Shown here in pieces: positions 33,765 to 42,788 of a DNA stretch of 64,000 bases. Source of the DNA: an uncultured Duncaniella sp. (lineage in GTDB: Bacteria > Bacteroidota > Bacteroidia > Bacteroidales > Muribaculaceae); NCBI GenBank assembly GCA_910577255.1, contig CAJTMH010000004.1, forward strand, positions 186,001-250,000, written 5' to 3'. Every line of letters begins with the position of its first letter. Position 1 is the first letter of the stretch. Both the position numbers and the translations under genes were made by a program. A model generated the notes under the pieces. That model saw nothing but the letters and a program-made list of their open reading frames with translations. It was not told the DNA's origin and did not search any database.

Positions 33765-33772
33765 TACCTTTG
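33765..33772 (+). promoter_or_regulatory. -7 promoter element of the 33.8 kb RNA
   Basis: TACCTTTG followed by C matches TAnnTTTG. No TTTG lies 20 bases upstream; the GTTAA/G-run element lies there instead and may replace it through an activator. Confidence 0.6.
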
Positions 33773-33931
33773 CAGCAAAACCACCGCTAACTAAACCTAT
33801 TGATGTAGCAATCAAGCACTAACATTTTAGCAGATTATTTCCTGATGGTAAGTGCCCCCGCACTCTGCAAAATGCCAAGATACAGTTGGCTTTGCTACCT
33901 TGGCGCACTTCAATAGAAGATATGCCAACAA

Positions 33932-33951
33932 TCAATTCAATTCAATTCAAT
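33932..33951 (+). repeat. Four TCAAT pentanucleotide copies
   Basis: TCAAT is repeated four times in perfect tandem between the rod-like fold and the terminator of the 33.8 kb RNA. Such an array can change length by slippage. Confidence 0.8.
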
Positions 33952-33957
33952 TTGACA

Positions 33958-33997
33958 CTCTGCCGGCTGTTGTTGAAACATCCGGCAGGGGCTTTTT
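33958..33997 (+). terminator. Intrinsic terminator of the 33.8 kb RNA
   Basis: Nine pairs, 33958-33966 with 33982-33990 (core CTGCCGG/CCGGCAG), are followed by C and five T (33992-33997). Confidence 0.85.
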
Positions 33998-34036
33998 ATA
34001 GACCTGTTCAAAAAATAAGGCCTTTGATGAGACGGC

Positions 34037-34948
34037 TCAACGTCGGTGGCTCCGCGGATGGAACATAAGTATATCCTCGCGCAGCGCACCGCGGTCGAGA
34101 TGCAGATATATCTGCGTGGTGGCTATTGACTCATGCCCCAGCATCTGCTGTATGGCCCTGAGATTGGCTCCTCCCTCCAGAAGATGGGTAGCAAACGAGT
34201 GGCGCAACGTGTGGGGTGAGATGCTTTTCCTTATCCCGGCAGCTTCGGCAAGCCCTTTGACTATCTGGAATATCCTCTCGCGGGTGAGCCTGCCACCTCG
34301 ACGGTTGAGAAACAACCGGTTCTCTTCCCCCGGCTTTACCGAAAGCAGCTCGCGGTCCTCCATCCATGAAGCAATCTCGGCAATCGAGGTGTCCGACATA
34401 GGCACCATCCTCTCCTTGTTACCCTTTCCTGTAACGACGAGGTAGCCCTCGTCGGGGAACACCTTGGAAATCTCAAGGTTCACAAGCTCGCTCACACGCA
34501 ATCCGCATCCATAAAGAGTCTCTATGATAGCCCTGTCACGCTGCCCCTCGGACTTTGTCATATCCACGGCGGCGATCATGTCGTCAATCTCCTGGACTGT
34601 AAGCACCTCGGGGAGATGCACACCAATCCTCGGTGTCTCGAGCAATTCGGAGGGATTAGCGTCGAGATACCCCTCCATCACCATAAAATGGAAAAACGAC
34701 CTCACTCCGGCCACAATCCGCGCCTGTGACCTCTCGGCAATCCCCACATCATGCAGGTCGCCGAGAAACATCCGCAGCGTGTCGATGGTAACATCCCTGA
34801 GTCCCACACCCTCGGTAGCCAGATAGCCGAGCAGCTTGTCGACATCGCGCCTGTAGCTCTCCCTGGTGTTGTCGGCCATACCTTTCTCCATCATGAGATA
34901 GAGGTCATATTCCTGGCACACCCGCTCTATATCGTTAATCTGACGCAT
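34037..34948 (-). CDS. xerD: Tyrosine recombinase XerC/XerD type
   Basis: The product is 303 residues, the usual Xer length. A SAM-like core-binding domain (about 1-100) is followed by the catalytic domain with Arg151, Lys175, His246, Arg249, His272 and Tyr281, a complete set. It is probably the chromosome-dimer resolution recombinase. No dif-like site was recognised next to it and no mobile element surrounds it, which argues against an integrase. It converges on the 33.8 kb RNA and follows the 34.9 kb gene by 39 bases. Confidence 0.9.
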   Translation of the reverse strand: MRQINDIERVCQEYDLYLMMEKGMADNTRESYRRDVDKLLGYLATEGVGLRDVTIDTLRMFLGDLHDVGIAERSQARIVAGVRSFFHFMVMEGYLDANPSELLETPRIGVHLPEVLTVQEIDDMIAAVDMTKSEGQRDRAIIETLYGCGLRVSELVNLEISKVFPDEGYLVVTGKGNKERMVPMSDTSIAEIASWMEDRELLSVKPGEENRLFLNRRGGRLTRERIFQIVKGLAEAAGIRKSISPHTLRHSFATHLLEGGANLRAIQQMLGHESIATTQIYLHLDRGALREDILMFHPRSHRR

Positions 34949-34987
34949 TATCGCAATACAGTTGTCTCCTTACGTTATAACCGCGAT

Positions 34988-35506
34988 TTAGAAATTCACT
35001 TCATAGCTCTGCGGAGTGAAATCGCGGCGCCTTACTATCACTGTCATGCGGCCATTGGTGAAACGCATTCCATGCTCCACCTTCCTCCATTCACGCATAG
35101 CCTGCTCACCCGCACCGCTCATGAACACCGCCACATCATAACCGGCGGGAAGTTCTCCGGCAAATCCGGGGCCAACCACGGTGAATGGCGCCTCCCCGCA
35201 GTCGACACATATACGGCTGTCGGCCAGACGTACCACCTCTGCCACTCTCGGCGCGCAACCCGCAAGCCATACCTTGCGTGGAGCGAAATAACATATCACC
35301 CTGAAGAGCGTCCTCAACTCCTTCCGTTCATTCCGGCCACCGCTGCCAAGCAGCTTGTCGGCGTATGCATAATAGGGAAGCCGCTCACGCAGCACCCGCG
35401 TGATGAAATAGAACGCAAATGGGGAATGCACCCCGAATCCCCGGCCGCGCCACCAGCGCTTTACCGTGCCTTTAAGCCTTCTTAGCTGCATCATCGGTAG
35501 AGACAA
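34988..35506 (-). CDS. Short methyltransferase-like protein, function unknown
   Basis: The product is up to 172 residues. The N-terminal RGRGFGVHSPFAFYFITRV motif followed by a YYAYADKLL segment recalls a Bacteroidetes family annotated as class I SAM-dependent methyltransferases. The glycine-rich SAM loop is poorly preserved (VWLAGCAPRVAEVV). The protein is also shorter than I would expect for that family, so it may be degenerate or have another role. The gene overlaps the end of the yfhO-like gene by about 35 bases; internal Mets at residues 5-6 reduce the overlap. Translational coupling is likely. Confidence 0.65.
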   Translation of the reverse strand: MSLPMMQLRRLKGTVKRWWRGRGFGVHSPFAFYFITRVLRERLPYYAYADKLLGSGGRNERKELRTLFRVICYFAPRKVWLAGCAPRVAEVVRLADSRICVDCGEAPFTVVGPGFAGELPAGYDVAVFMSGAGEQAMREWRKVEHGMRFTNGRMTVIVRRRDFTPQSYEVNF

Positions 35507-38036
35507 AGAAGCCCCTGACGGTCCAGCCGGCAGCTATGGCGAGAGCCAGGTAAATGAGGATGATGGAGATGGTGGCAAGAGTGTCGGTGGTGCGCAGCGA
35601 CTCGGGGTCGAAACGCATCTCTATGACATGTTCGCCGGCAGGCACCGCAAGAGCCCTGAGCACATAGTTGACACGGCCCAGCTCAACTTCTTTGCCGTCG
35701 ATAGTGGCATGCCAACCCCATGGGAAGTATACCTCAGAGAATACAGCCACACCGCCGGCAGCGCTGCGGGCACGGTAGGTGAGTCGGTTGGGGGCATAGG
35801 TAGTCTCATAGATCGTGTCGCCCACCACTTTGCGGCCGGCCTCTCCGAGCACATCTTTGAAACGCACGTCGGCCACGGCAACTGAGTCGGGACGTATGGT
35901 CTCAAGCATAGCCATCTCGGCATCCGCCCCGTCCACATATTTGACCTCGTCGACAAACCAGGCATTTCCGAGCGCCTCGGGATTGACCAGAGGCTGACCG
36001 TCGAGCGATACAATATACTTAGCGTTGAGCATATTCAGCACATTCCAGTCGGCATCAGTCTCCGTCCCTTGCTGGAAATGGCTGAGGTGACGGTCTATCA
36101 AATCCTGGTAGCGGGTCAGCTTGGCAGCATGATAGCCACCTATCATCTTATGATAATATGACGGATCGGCGCTGTAGAAACGCGGTATATCCATCACACG
36201 GTAATTCATTGTGGTGTCACGGAGGATAGCCTCGTCGACAGGAGTCTTTGCTATCGGCGCGCCCACCGTAAGCTGCTTGGGCACAAAGCTGTCATGATTG
36301 AGATAGCGCTTGTTGACGCTGTAGAGGTCAGCGAGCACCACTACGCCAAGGACTGTCAAGGCAATGGCCATCGACACCTTGCGGCGCAGGTAAAGCACCA
36401 GGAACACGAAGCCCACCCCGAGCATGAGGAAGCTGCGGAGAGCATCGGCCGACACAAGCCCCTCGCGCAGCGACTCGACAGCCGAGTAGATAGCCGGATT
36501 CTGCAGGCTGAACTGGCGCGCCGTTGCGGCATCATAGCCCTGCTGAGTAAGCGACGAATAGATATATCCGTCAATCATACGGTCATTGTCGGTGATGACG
36601 CTGCCGAAGAGCGACGGACAGCAGAATCCTATGACACAGATGGCCAGCGATATGCCGAAACACCAGAAGACAGGGCGCTTGAAACGTTCGTACGCATCAG
36701 GAGTAGCCACTATCTTCTGCAACGCCATAGCCGCCAGTAAAGGCATGGTGAATTCAGCTATGACAAGAATACTCTCCACCGTACGGAACTTGGCATACAT
36801 CGGGACCACACCAAGCATAATGTCAGTGAACATCATGGCATGGCGTCCCCAGGCAAGCACTACCGAGAGTATGGTAAGCACCAGCAACGCCCATTTCAGC
36901 GGGCCTTTCACTATGCAACACCCCAGCAGGAAGAGAGCGAAGATGAGAGCACCGACATAGACAGGGCCGTTAGTACCCTCAGGATCACCGAAATATTGGC
37001 TCATATAGCTCAGATACTGCTGCTGCATCTGGTCAAGCTCACCTTTGGCCACCATCTCCTGCGCGTCAGAAAGATCGGAAAGATTCATCATCACAAACCG
37101 TCCCTGCTCAGGCTTGGCCGATGCGCCACCCTTGATGTTGGGGATAAGGAGCGAGAATGTCTCGGAAGGCTGATAGCTGTACTGTGTGATATAGTCCTTG
37201 TCAAGACCTCCCGATGTAGACTGGCCGGATGAGGCAGCCTGAGTCAGTTCGCTATGACGACCGCGCATCGTCTCCTTGGAGTATTCATAGGTGTTATAGA
37301 GACTGGGGGAGTTGGCAAGCACGGCAAGCACAGCCGCCACCGCGAGTGTGCCTGTGGCTATGAGCCAACGTTTCATCTGTTTTTCCTTAACCGCGCTCAC
37401 CAGATAAGCTATCACCACCCCTATTATCACGAACAGGAAGTAATAGGACATCTGGACATGGTTGGAGGCTATCTGCATCATGGCAAACAGGGCAGCAAGG
37501 GCACCACCTGCCAGATAACGGCCACGGTAACAAAGGATAATACCGGCTATGGTGGGAGGGACGTAAGCCAGTGTCACGAACTTCCATATATGGCCGGCAC
37601 CGATTATGATGACGAAATAGGAGGAAAATCCATAGGCAATGGCCCCTATCAGAGCTATGTACCACCGCATCTTCATGGACAGGAGAAGGATGAAAAATCC
37701 CACCATCATCATGGCTATAAGCGAGGAAGGCGAGGGTAGCCCGAGGCTCATCACTGATCCTATCCATGTGTAGAGGCTGCTTGAGGGATAGGAGGGGGAG
37801 ATCTGGAAAGTAGGCATTCCGGAGAAGAGGGAGTTGGTCCATCTCGACACTTCACCGGTAGCTTCGGCGTATGCCTTGGCCTCCTGCCCTATGGCAGCAC
37901 CCTGCTGCATGTCGTGCTGGCGCAACTCATTGCCCTGCTGCGCGTCGGGATAGAAAAATGCGAATGCGATGACGGCTATGACTATCAAGCCGCCTATGAA
38001 GGTCAGTAGGCCTGTGTATTTCTTGTTGGTTGTCAT
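35472..38036 (-). CDS. YfhO family membrane protein
   Basis: The product is 854 residues. Many hydrophobic segments (about 12) fill residues 10-600, and a soluble domain (about 620-820) with VYFPWGWHATIDGKEV is followed by a final membrane helix. This is the bacterial YfhO layout, a GT-C-like membrane fold. In Firmicutes the homologue adds sugars to lipoteichoic acid; the role in Bacteroidales is not known to me. It is preceded by a small lipoprotein gene (48-base gap) and overlaps the methyltransferase-like gene downstream, forming one unit with xerD by spacing. Confidence 0.87.
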   Translation of the reverse strand: MTTNKKYTGLLTFIGGLIVIAVIAFAFFYPDAQQGNELRQHDMQQGAAIGQEAKAYAEATGEVSRWTNSLFSGMPTFQISPSYPSSSLYTWIGSVMSLGLPSPSSLIAMMMVGFFILLLSMKMRWYIALIGAIAYGFSSYFVIIIGAGHIWKFVTLAYVPPTIAGIILCYRGRYLAGGALAALFAMMQIASNHVQMSYYFLFVIIGVVIAYLVSAVKEKQMKRWLIATGTLAVAAVLAVLANSPSLYNTYEYSKETMRGRHSELTQAASSGQSTSGGLDKDYITQYSYQPSETFSLLIPNIKGGASAKPEQGRFVMMNLSDLSDAQEMVAKGELDQMQQQYLSYMSQYFGDPEGTNGPVYVGALIFALFLLGCCIVKGPLKWALLVLTILSVVLAWGRHAMMFTDIMLGVVPMYAKFRTVESILVIAEFTMPLLAAMALQKIVATPDAYERFKRPVFWCFGISLAICVIGFCCPSLFGSVITDNDRMIDGYIYSSLTQQGYDAATARQFSLQNPAIYSAVESLREGLVSADALRSFLMLGVGFVFLVLYLRRKVSMAIALTVLGVVVLADLYSVNKRYLNHDSFVPKQLTVGAPIAKTPVDEAILRDTTMNYRVMDIPRFYSADPSYYHKMIGGYHAAKLTRYQDLIDRHLSHFQQGTETDADWNVLNMLNAKYIVSLDGQPLVNPEALGNAWFVDEVKYVDGADAEMAMLETIRPDSVAVADVRFKDVLGEAGRKVVGDTIYETTYAPNRLTYRARSAAGGVAVFSEVYFPWGWHATIDGKEVELGRVNYVLRALAVPAGEHVIEMRFDPESLRTTDTLATISIILIYLALAIAAGWTVRGFFVSTDDAAKKA

Positions 38037-38084
38037 GATGCGGATTGGTTGGGGTTGGATTTGAGGCTGCGGTGTGACACCACC

Positions 38085-38657
38085 TTAGTCAGCCGGGCGA
38101 AGTTCAAGCGGAAGGTCAGACTCAGCCTTGCGGACTACCGTGTCGGGAGTTGCCACCGCAGTGTCGGCCGGAGCCGGCTCATCATTGACAAGCGAACCGT
38201 CCTGCACGGCATCGTACTGGGTGAGCTGCTCACGGAACACACGAGCCAAAGAGTCGAAATTGACAGCCGGATTGATGCGTCGTGCCTTCTCGAAAGCCGC
38301 GCGGGTGTCATTAGGGTTGAGACCGGTGGCTATGTCGTAGACATCGACAAACTTACGCAGGGTCTCGAGGTCGCGGCGCGACTCCTTCTTCTCCACAGCG
38401 TCATTGTGGACCGAGAGGAAAGCCATGAGCACCTGAACAGTCTGCTCGGGGGTGAAATCATCGACGAAAAGCGACATGCTGTCGGCCATGGCAGAGGCAT
38501 CCTTCAGGTTACCGACCGAAAGCGCCTCGGCAAGCAGGGTGTTCTGCTCCTCGACATTCTCGTTCACCACAGTCGAGTCACTCTTGTTTCCGCCACATGA
38601 CACGGCCATTCCTGAGAGCACGATGGCCGTCATTATTATGGTAAATATCTTTCTCAT
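38085..38657 (-). CDS. Small lipoprotein of unknown function
   Basis: The start is placed at MRKIFTIIMTAIVLSGMAVSC (Cys21 lipobox); 15 upstream in-frame codons overlap the promoter area and are rejected. The mature protein is about 170 residues, helical and acidic, with a segment FVDVYDIATGLNPNDTRAAFEKARR and an Ala/Pro/Thr-rich end. No family is recognised. A TAACTTTG promoter match lies 30 bases upstream on the minus strand. It is the first gene of the run towards xerD. Confidence 0.68.
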   Translation of the reverse strand: MRKIFTIIMTAIVLSGMAVSCGGNKSDSTVVNENVEEQNTLLAEALSVGNLKDASAMADSMSLFVDDFTPEQTVQVLMAFLSVHNDAVEKKESRRDLETLRKFVDVYDIATGLNPNDTRAAFEKARRINPAVNFDSLARVFREQLTQYDAVQDGSLVNDEPAPADTAVATPDTVVRKAESDLPLELRPAD

Positions 38658-38686
38658 TTTTATACAGTAGGGGTAGATTATGGGCG

Positions 38687-38694
38687 CAAAGTTA
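38687..38694 (-). promoter_or_regulatory. Probable promoter element of the 38.1 kb lipoprotein
   Basis: TAACTTTG on the minus strand, 30 bases before the lipoprotein ATG. The TTTG half is at a non-standard distance (12 bases). Confidence 0.5.
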
Positions 38695-38914
38695 CTAAAC
38701 ATCCCTCAAAGCTAAAAGCTAAATCGCTTTTTTATAGTGATAAATAACTCCTGAAAGTTAACCGCCATCCCAGCCTCCAACACCAACTTCACCACCCCGC
38801 GGAGGGGAATCATATCCGGACGCTTGGAGTCCCCAAGTAAAATAGACCAAATTATCTCCTTTTTCACACCAATTATAATACTGTGAAAATAAACTTTTAA
38901 TCGCTAAAATAGGT

Positions 38915-38922
38915 TATATTTG
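38915..38922 (+). promoter_or_regulatory. Probable promoter element of the efflux operon
   Basis: TATATTTG followed by C matches TAnnTTTG and lies 90 bases before the tolC-like ATG. A TTTT at 38895-38898 is the nearest candidate for the upstream half. Confidence 0.5.
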
Positions 38923-39012
38923 CAGACACGTTTCTATAAGTCCCCATAAGGGGAAAATCACACTCACGTTTTCTAATAAAGTTAAGCAGTACAATTATTT
39001 ATTTATAAGGTA

Positions 39013-40485
39013 ATGGATTTACGCAGATTTTTATTCTCAGCCTCAGCCATAGTGGCACTCATGGCATCCGCACAGGAACCTGCCGCGGTGCCCGATGGGA
39101 GTGTAATGACTCTCGAACAGTGCCGTCGGCTCGCCCTTGACAACAACAAGGACCTCCGCAAATCAGCCGAGCAGATCAAAGTGGCGCAGTATCAGAAGGA
39201 TGAAGCTTTTGCTGCATATCTCCCGGCCATCGACTTTGCCGGCGGATACATGTACAATCAGAAAGGCGTATCCGTACTAAGCTCCGACCAGCTCCTCCCG
39301 GTCAAGACTTTCAACCTCGAGAAGCAGGCCTATGAGTTTAACGTGGTGAAAAACCCCGTGACCGGCGAACCCATAAAGGTCAACGGCCAGTATGTGCCCG
39401 AACAGGTGGCCTACCTCCCGAAGAAGGCCCTCGAATATGACCTGCACAATGTTTTCTTCGGGGCAGTCACACTCACGCAGCCCATATTCATGGGTGGCAA
39501 GATCGTGGCCATGAACAAGATAACCCGCTATGCCGAAAACATAGCCCGCAACATGCACGACAACGAGGCCCAGAACATAATCTATGCCGTAGACGCAGCA
39601 TATTGGCAGGTGGTATCGCTCAAAGCCAAACAGCGCCTCGCCGAAAGCTATGTCAACCTACTCGACACCCTGAGCCACAATGTCAGCCTCATGGTAAAGG
39701 AAGGCGTGGCCACAAAACGTGATCAGCTCACCGTGGATGTGAAGCTCAACTCGGCCGAAGTAGACCTGACAAAGGTCAACAATGGCCTTGTGCTCTCACG
39801 CATGGCACTTGCCCAGGTGTGCGGTCTCCCTGTCAACACCGTCTTCTCACTCGCCGACGAGGACGCCGAGAGCATCGAAGTCTCGGCCCCGGCAGCCACA
39901 TCCTACAACATGCAGGAGGTATATGACAACCGCGACGACCTCCGTGCCCTCGAGATGGGAGTGAAAGTCTACCATGAGAAAGCCAACGTGGCTAAAGCCT
40001 CGATGATGCCCAACCTCGCACTGGTGGGTTCATATTCTTTCTCCAACCCAAACATGTTTGACGGCTTCAGCAAGCGCTTCAGCGGTATGTTCTCGGTAGG
40101 TGCCATGCTCACAGTGCCTATCTGGCATTGGGGCGGCAACTACAACAAGTATCGTGCAGCAAAGTCACAGGCTGTAGTAGCAGAGCTCGAACTCGAGAAC
40201 GCGCGTGAACTCGTCGATCTTCAGGTTAACCAGGCCTCATTCAAGGCCCAGGAGGCGATGAAGACATTCAACATGACAGAATCAAACCTCGAAAAAGCCG
40301 ATGAGAACCTGCGCTGTGCCGACCTTGGATTCCGCGACGGCGTGATGACCATCGACAACGTCATGGAAGCGCAGACAGCCTGGCTTAAGGCCCACTCGGA
40401 GAACATCGACGCACGCATTGACATATATCTTTGCGACGTCTATCTCGCCAAAGTACTCGGACGCCTGCAAGCTGACGCCCAGTGA
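39013..40485 (+). CDS. TolC-family outer-membrane efflux protein
   Basis: The product is 490 residues with a signal peptide ending near MASAQEP. Two outer-membrane-efflux repeats of long helices and short strands follow, seen from SVMTLEQCRRLALDNNKDLRK at the start and LENARELVDLQVNQASFKAQEA in the second half. It provides the outer-membrane exit duct for the pump encoded by the next three genes. It is the first gene of the operon, with 67 bases to the HlyD gene. Confidence 0.93.
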   Translation: MDLRRFLFSASAIVALMASAQEPAAVPDGSVMTLEQCRRLALDNNKDLRKSAEQIKVAQYQKDEAFAAYLPAIDFAGGYMYNQKGVSVLSSDQLLPVKTFNLEKQAYEFNVVKNPVTGEPIKVNGQYVPEQVAYLPKKALEYDLHNVFFGAVTLTQPIFMGGKIVAMNKITRYAENIARNMHDNEAQNIIYAVDAAYWQVVSLKAKQRLAESYVNLLDTLSHNVSLMVKEGVATKRDQLTVDVKLNSAEVDLTKVNNGLVLSRMALAQVCGLPVNTVFSLADEDAESIEVSAPAATSYNMQEVYDNRDDLRALEMGVKVYHEKANVAKASMMPNLALVGSYSFSNPNMFDGFSKRFSGMFSVGAMLTVPIWHWGGNYNKYRAAKSQAVVAELELENARELVDLQVNQASFKAQEAMKTFNMTESNLEKADENLRCADLGFRDGVMTIDNVMEAQTAWLKAHSENIDARIDIYLCDVYLAKVLGRLQADAQ

Positions 40486-40552
40486 CAATAACCTCATCAA
40501 CCGACTCAATCAACATCTCACATATCAACTTCCCCCTATAACACCTATCATC

Positions 40553-41575
40553 ATGTCAGACATAAAGAATAACCCCTCACAGGCCGCCGAGAAGGGCGAA
40601 AGCAAAGTTCTCGCCGTTGCATTAGGCGTGGTCGCACTCGTGTGTATCGCACTCGCCATCGTTGGCTTCTGTTTCCTCAACAAGCCCGATGAAATCATCG
40701 AAGGTCAGGCTGATGCCACATCCATCCGCATCTCAGGCAAGCTGCCGGGACGCGTGACCCACATCTATGTCCACGAAGGCGACCTCGTGAAAGCAGGTGA
40801 CACCCTCGTGCATATCCATTCATCTCTCGCCGAGGCCAAACTCATGCAGGCCGAGGGCATGGAGACAGTGGCCCGCACCCAGAACCGCAAGGTTGACGCC
40901 GGCACACGTTCACAAATCATCCAGGCAGCCCGCGACATGGTAACCCAGGCCGAAGCCGGTGTGGACATCACACGCAAGACCTACACCCGCATACAGAATC
41001 TCTACAGCGAAGGTGTGGTGTCAGAGCAGAAACGCGACGAGGCCAAAGCCGCCTACGACGCAGCAGTGGCCGCCCACAATGCAGCCAAGAGCCAGCTCGA
41101 TCTAGCAGTGTCAGGCGCGCAGAGCGAGGATAAAGAGAGCGCAGCCGCTATGGTCAACGTAGCCAAAGGTGGCGTGGCCGAAGTGGAGAGCCTCCTCGAG
41201 GATCAATATCTCGTGGCTCCCTGCGACGGACAGATTGACCAGATCTATCCTCAGGAGAGCGAACTCGTATCGCTCGGCGCTCCTATCATGAGCCTTCTGA
41301 AACTCGACGATAAATGGGTGACTTTCAATGTCCGTGAGGAGATTCTCAACGACATGCCACTCGGAGGTGAAATCGAGGTGATGATTCCTGCCCTCGACCA
41401 CAAGAAAACAAAAGCCCGCATATACTACGTGCGCGACCTCGGCACCTATGCCACATGGCAGGCCACAAAGGCCACCGGCCAATGGGACAGCAAGACTTTC
41501 GAGGTCAAGGCACATACCCTCGATACCATCCCGCAGTTACGTCCGGGCATGACCGTCGTGTATTTCAAGAAATGA
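40553..41575 (+). CDS. HlyD-family membrane-fusion protein
   Basis: The start is placed at MSDIKNNPSQAA; the longer frame upstream overlaps the tolC-like gene. The product is 340 residues: one membrane helix (about 22-44), a lipoyl half (GKLPGRVTHIYVHEGDLVKAG), a helical hairpin (about 95-205), the second lipoyl half (VAPCDGQIDQIYPQESELV) and a beta-barrel end. It links inner-membrane permeases to TolC. It is followed after 48 bases by the first permease. Confidence 0.92.
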   Translation: MSDIKNNPSQAAEKGESKVLAVALGVVALVCIALAIVGFCFLNKPDEIIEGQADATSIRISGKLPGRVTHIYVHEGDLVKAGDTLVHIHSSLAEAKLMQAEGMETVARTQNRKVDAGTRSQIIQAARDMVTQAEAGVDITRKTYTRIQNLYSEGVVSEQKRDEAKAAYDAAVAAHNAAKSQLDLAVSGAQSEDKESAAAMVNVAKGGVAEVESLLEDQYLVAPCDGQIDQIYPQESELVSLGAPIMSLLKLDDKWVTFNVREEILNDMPLGGEIEVMIPALDHKKTKARIYYVRDLGTYATWQATKATGQWDSKTFEVKAHTLDTIPQLRPGMTVVYFKK

Positions 41576-41623
41576 CCCCAGAAAGGTCAATTTAATCCAA
41601 ACAGCTAAAATAACATCGTAACA

Positions 41624-42775
41624 ATGATAGCCTCATTCAAACGCGGAATGGCCCAGTTGGCGTCGCGCAAAATCTACATCTTCATGATGGTGATTGTGCC
41701 GATAGGCTGCGCATTCTTCTTCCTCAACCTTATGCACGAGGGACTTCCGCTAAAAGTCCCCGTCGGGATCGTGGACCTCGACCACTCGTCGCTCTCCCGC
41801 CGCATCACACGCTCGCTCAACGCCACGGAGCTGATCGACCTTAGCAGTGCCCCCGAGAGTTTCAACGAGGCCATGGGTCAGGTGAGAAGCGGAGAGATAT
41901 ACGGATTTTTCTATATCCCGGCCGACTTTCAGGAAAAAGCACTCAGCGGACGCACACCGACTCTTGCATTTTACTCCAACATGTCGATTTTCGTCCCCGG
42001 CACTCTTTCGTTCAAGGGATTCAAGACCATAGCCGTCTCCACCTCGGGAGCCATAGTCAAGACCACGCTCGTGAGCGCAGGTGCCGACGAAACCCTTGCC
42101 GGTGAAATGCTGCAGCCGATTGTCATCTCCGACCATCCTCTCGGCAACCCTTGGCTCAACTATTCCTACTACCTCAGCCAGTCATTCCTGGCCGGCGTGA
42201 TGGGACTGCTTGTGATGCTGCTTACAGTGTTCAGCATCTGGCAGGAAATCAAGCAGGGCACTTCGCCCGAATGGCTCGCAACCGCCAAGGGCAACATGGC
42301 GGTGGCCCTCGCGGGAAAACTCCTGCCGCAGACCATAATCTTCTCGGCAGTGGGCATCTTCATCCAGTCGCTCATGTTCGGTTATCTGCACTTCCCTCTC
42401 AACTGCAATCCGCTCCACATGATAACAGCCATGGTGCTGCTCGTGACGGCATCGCAGGCCTGGGCCGCACTTATCGCAGAAACTGTGCCGAATTTCCGCC
42501 TCGCGCTATCCATCGTATCGCTCACAGGCATCCTGTGTTTCTCCATCGCCGGATTCTCATTTCCGGTCGACAAAATGTATGGTGGCGTGGCAATTTTCTC
42601 CTACATAGTCCCCATCCGTTACTATTTCCTCATCTACATTGACCAGGCACTCAACGGCATACCCATCTATTACTCCCGCATGTACTACCTGGCCCTCTTC
42701 TGTTTCCTCCTGCTCCCGGTCCTCGGGCTCAAGGCTTTAAAGAAACAGTGTCTCAACCCAGTATATCAAAGGTAA
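41624..42775 (+). CDS. ABC-2 type permease, first of two
   Basis: The product is 383 residues with the ABC-2 export layout. One N-terminal helix (about 18-38) is followed by a large extracytoplasmic domain (about 40-170) that begins VPVGIVDLDHSSLSRR, and then five helices. This resembles the YhhJ/YbhR group that exports drugs or other hydrophobic compounds. It is spaced 13 bases before a paralogue. An ATPase subunit would be needed but none is encoded in the operon. Confidence 0.9.
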   Translation: MIASFKRGMAQLASRKIYIFMMVIVPIGCAFFFLNLMHEGLPLKVPVGIVDLDHSSLSRRITRSLNATELIDLSSAPESFNEAMGQVRSGEIYGFFYIPADFQEKALSGRTPTLAFYSNMSIFVPGTLSFKGFKTIAVSTSGAIVKTTLVSAGADETLAGEMLQPIVISDHPLGNPWLNYSYYLSQSFLAGVMGLLVMLLTVFSIWQEIKQGTSPEWLATAKGNMAVALAGKLLPQTIIFSAVGIFIQSLMFGYLHFPLNCNPLHMITAMVLLVTASQAWAALIAETVPNFRLALSIVSLTGILCFSIAGFSFPVDKMYGGVAIFSYIVPIRYYFLIYIDQALNGIPIYYSRMYYLALFCFLLLPVLGLKALKKQCLNPVYQR

Positions 42776-42788
42776 TCCTACGAGCATC

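Larger units (their letters stand above)
33780..33997 (+). ncRNA. Candidate structured RNA resembling 6S RNA
   Basis: The stretch folds by eye into a long rod. Helix A is 33797-33803 with 33910-33916 (7 bp); helix B 33805-33811 with 33892-33898 (7 bp). Helix C is 33823-33834 with 33864-33874 (11 bp, one bulge); the tip helix is 33851-33855 with 33860-33864 around CCCC. A side hairpin GCCAA/TTGGC (33874-33878, 33886-33890) lies on the 3' side of the central open region. A terminator follows. A closing stem, a large central bubble with a small side hairpin, and a terminal stem is the layout of 6S RNA, which mimics an open promoter and binds RNA polymerase. Bacteroidales have a conserved RNA of this kind. 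The family name is inference. Confidence 0.6.
38658..39012. other. Divergent intergenic region with two promoter matches
   Basis: It separates the minus-strand lipoprotein from the plus-strand efflux operon. It contains TAACTTTG facing left (38687-38694) and TATATTTG facing right (38915-38922). The rest is AT-rich without ORFs or clear inverted repeats, and no regulator gene adjoins it. Confidence 0.6.

Noticed and set aside
33886..34068. A 60-codon ORF running out of the 33.8 kb RNA
   Set aside because: It starts inside a well-paired helix, crosses the terminator and runs into the end of xerD.
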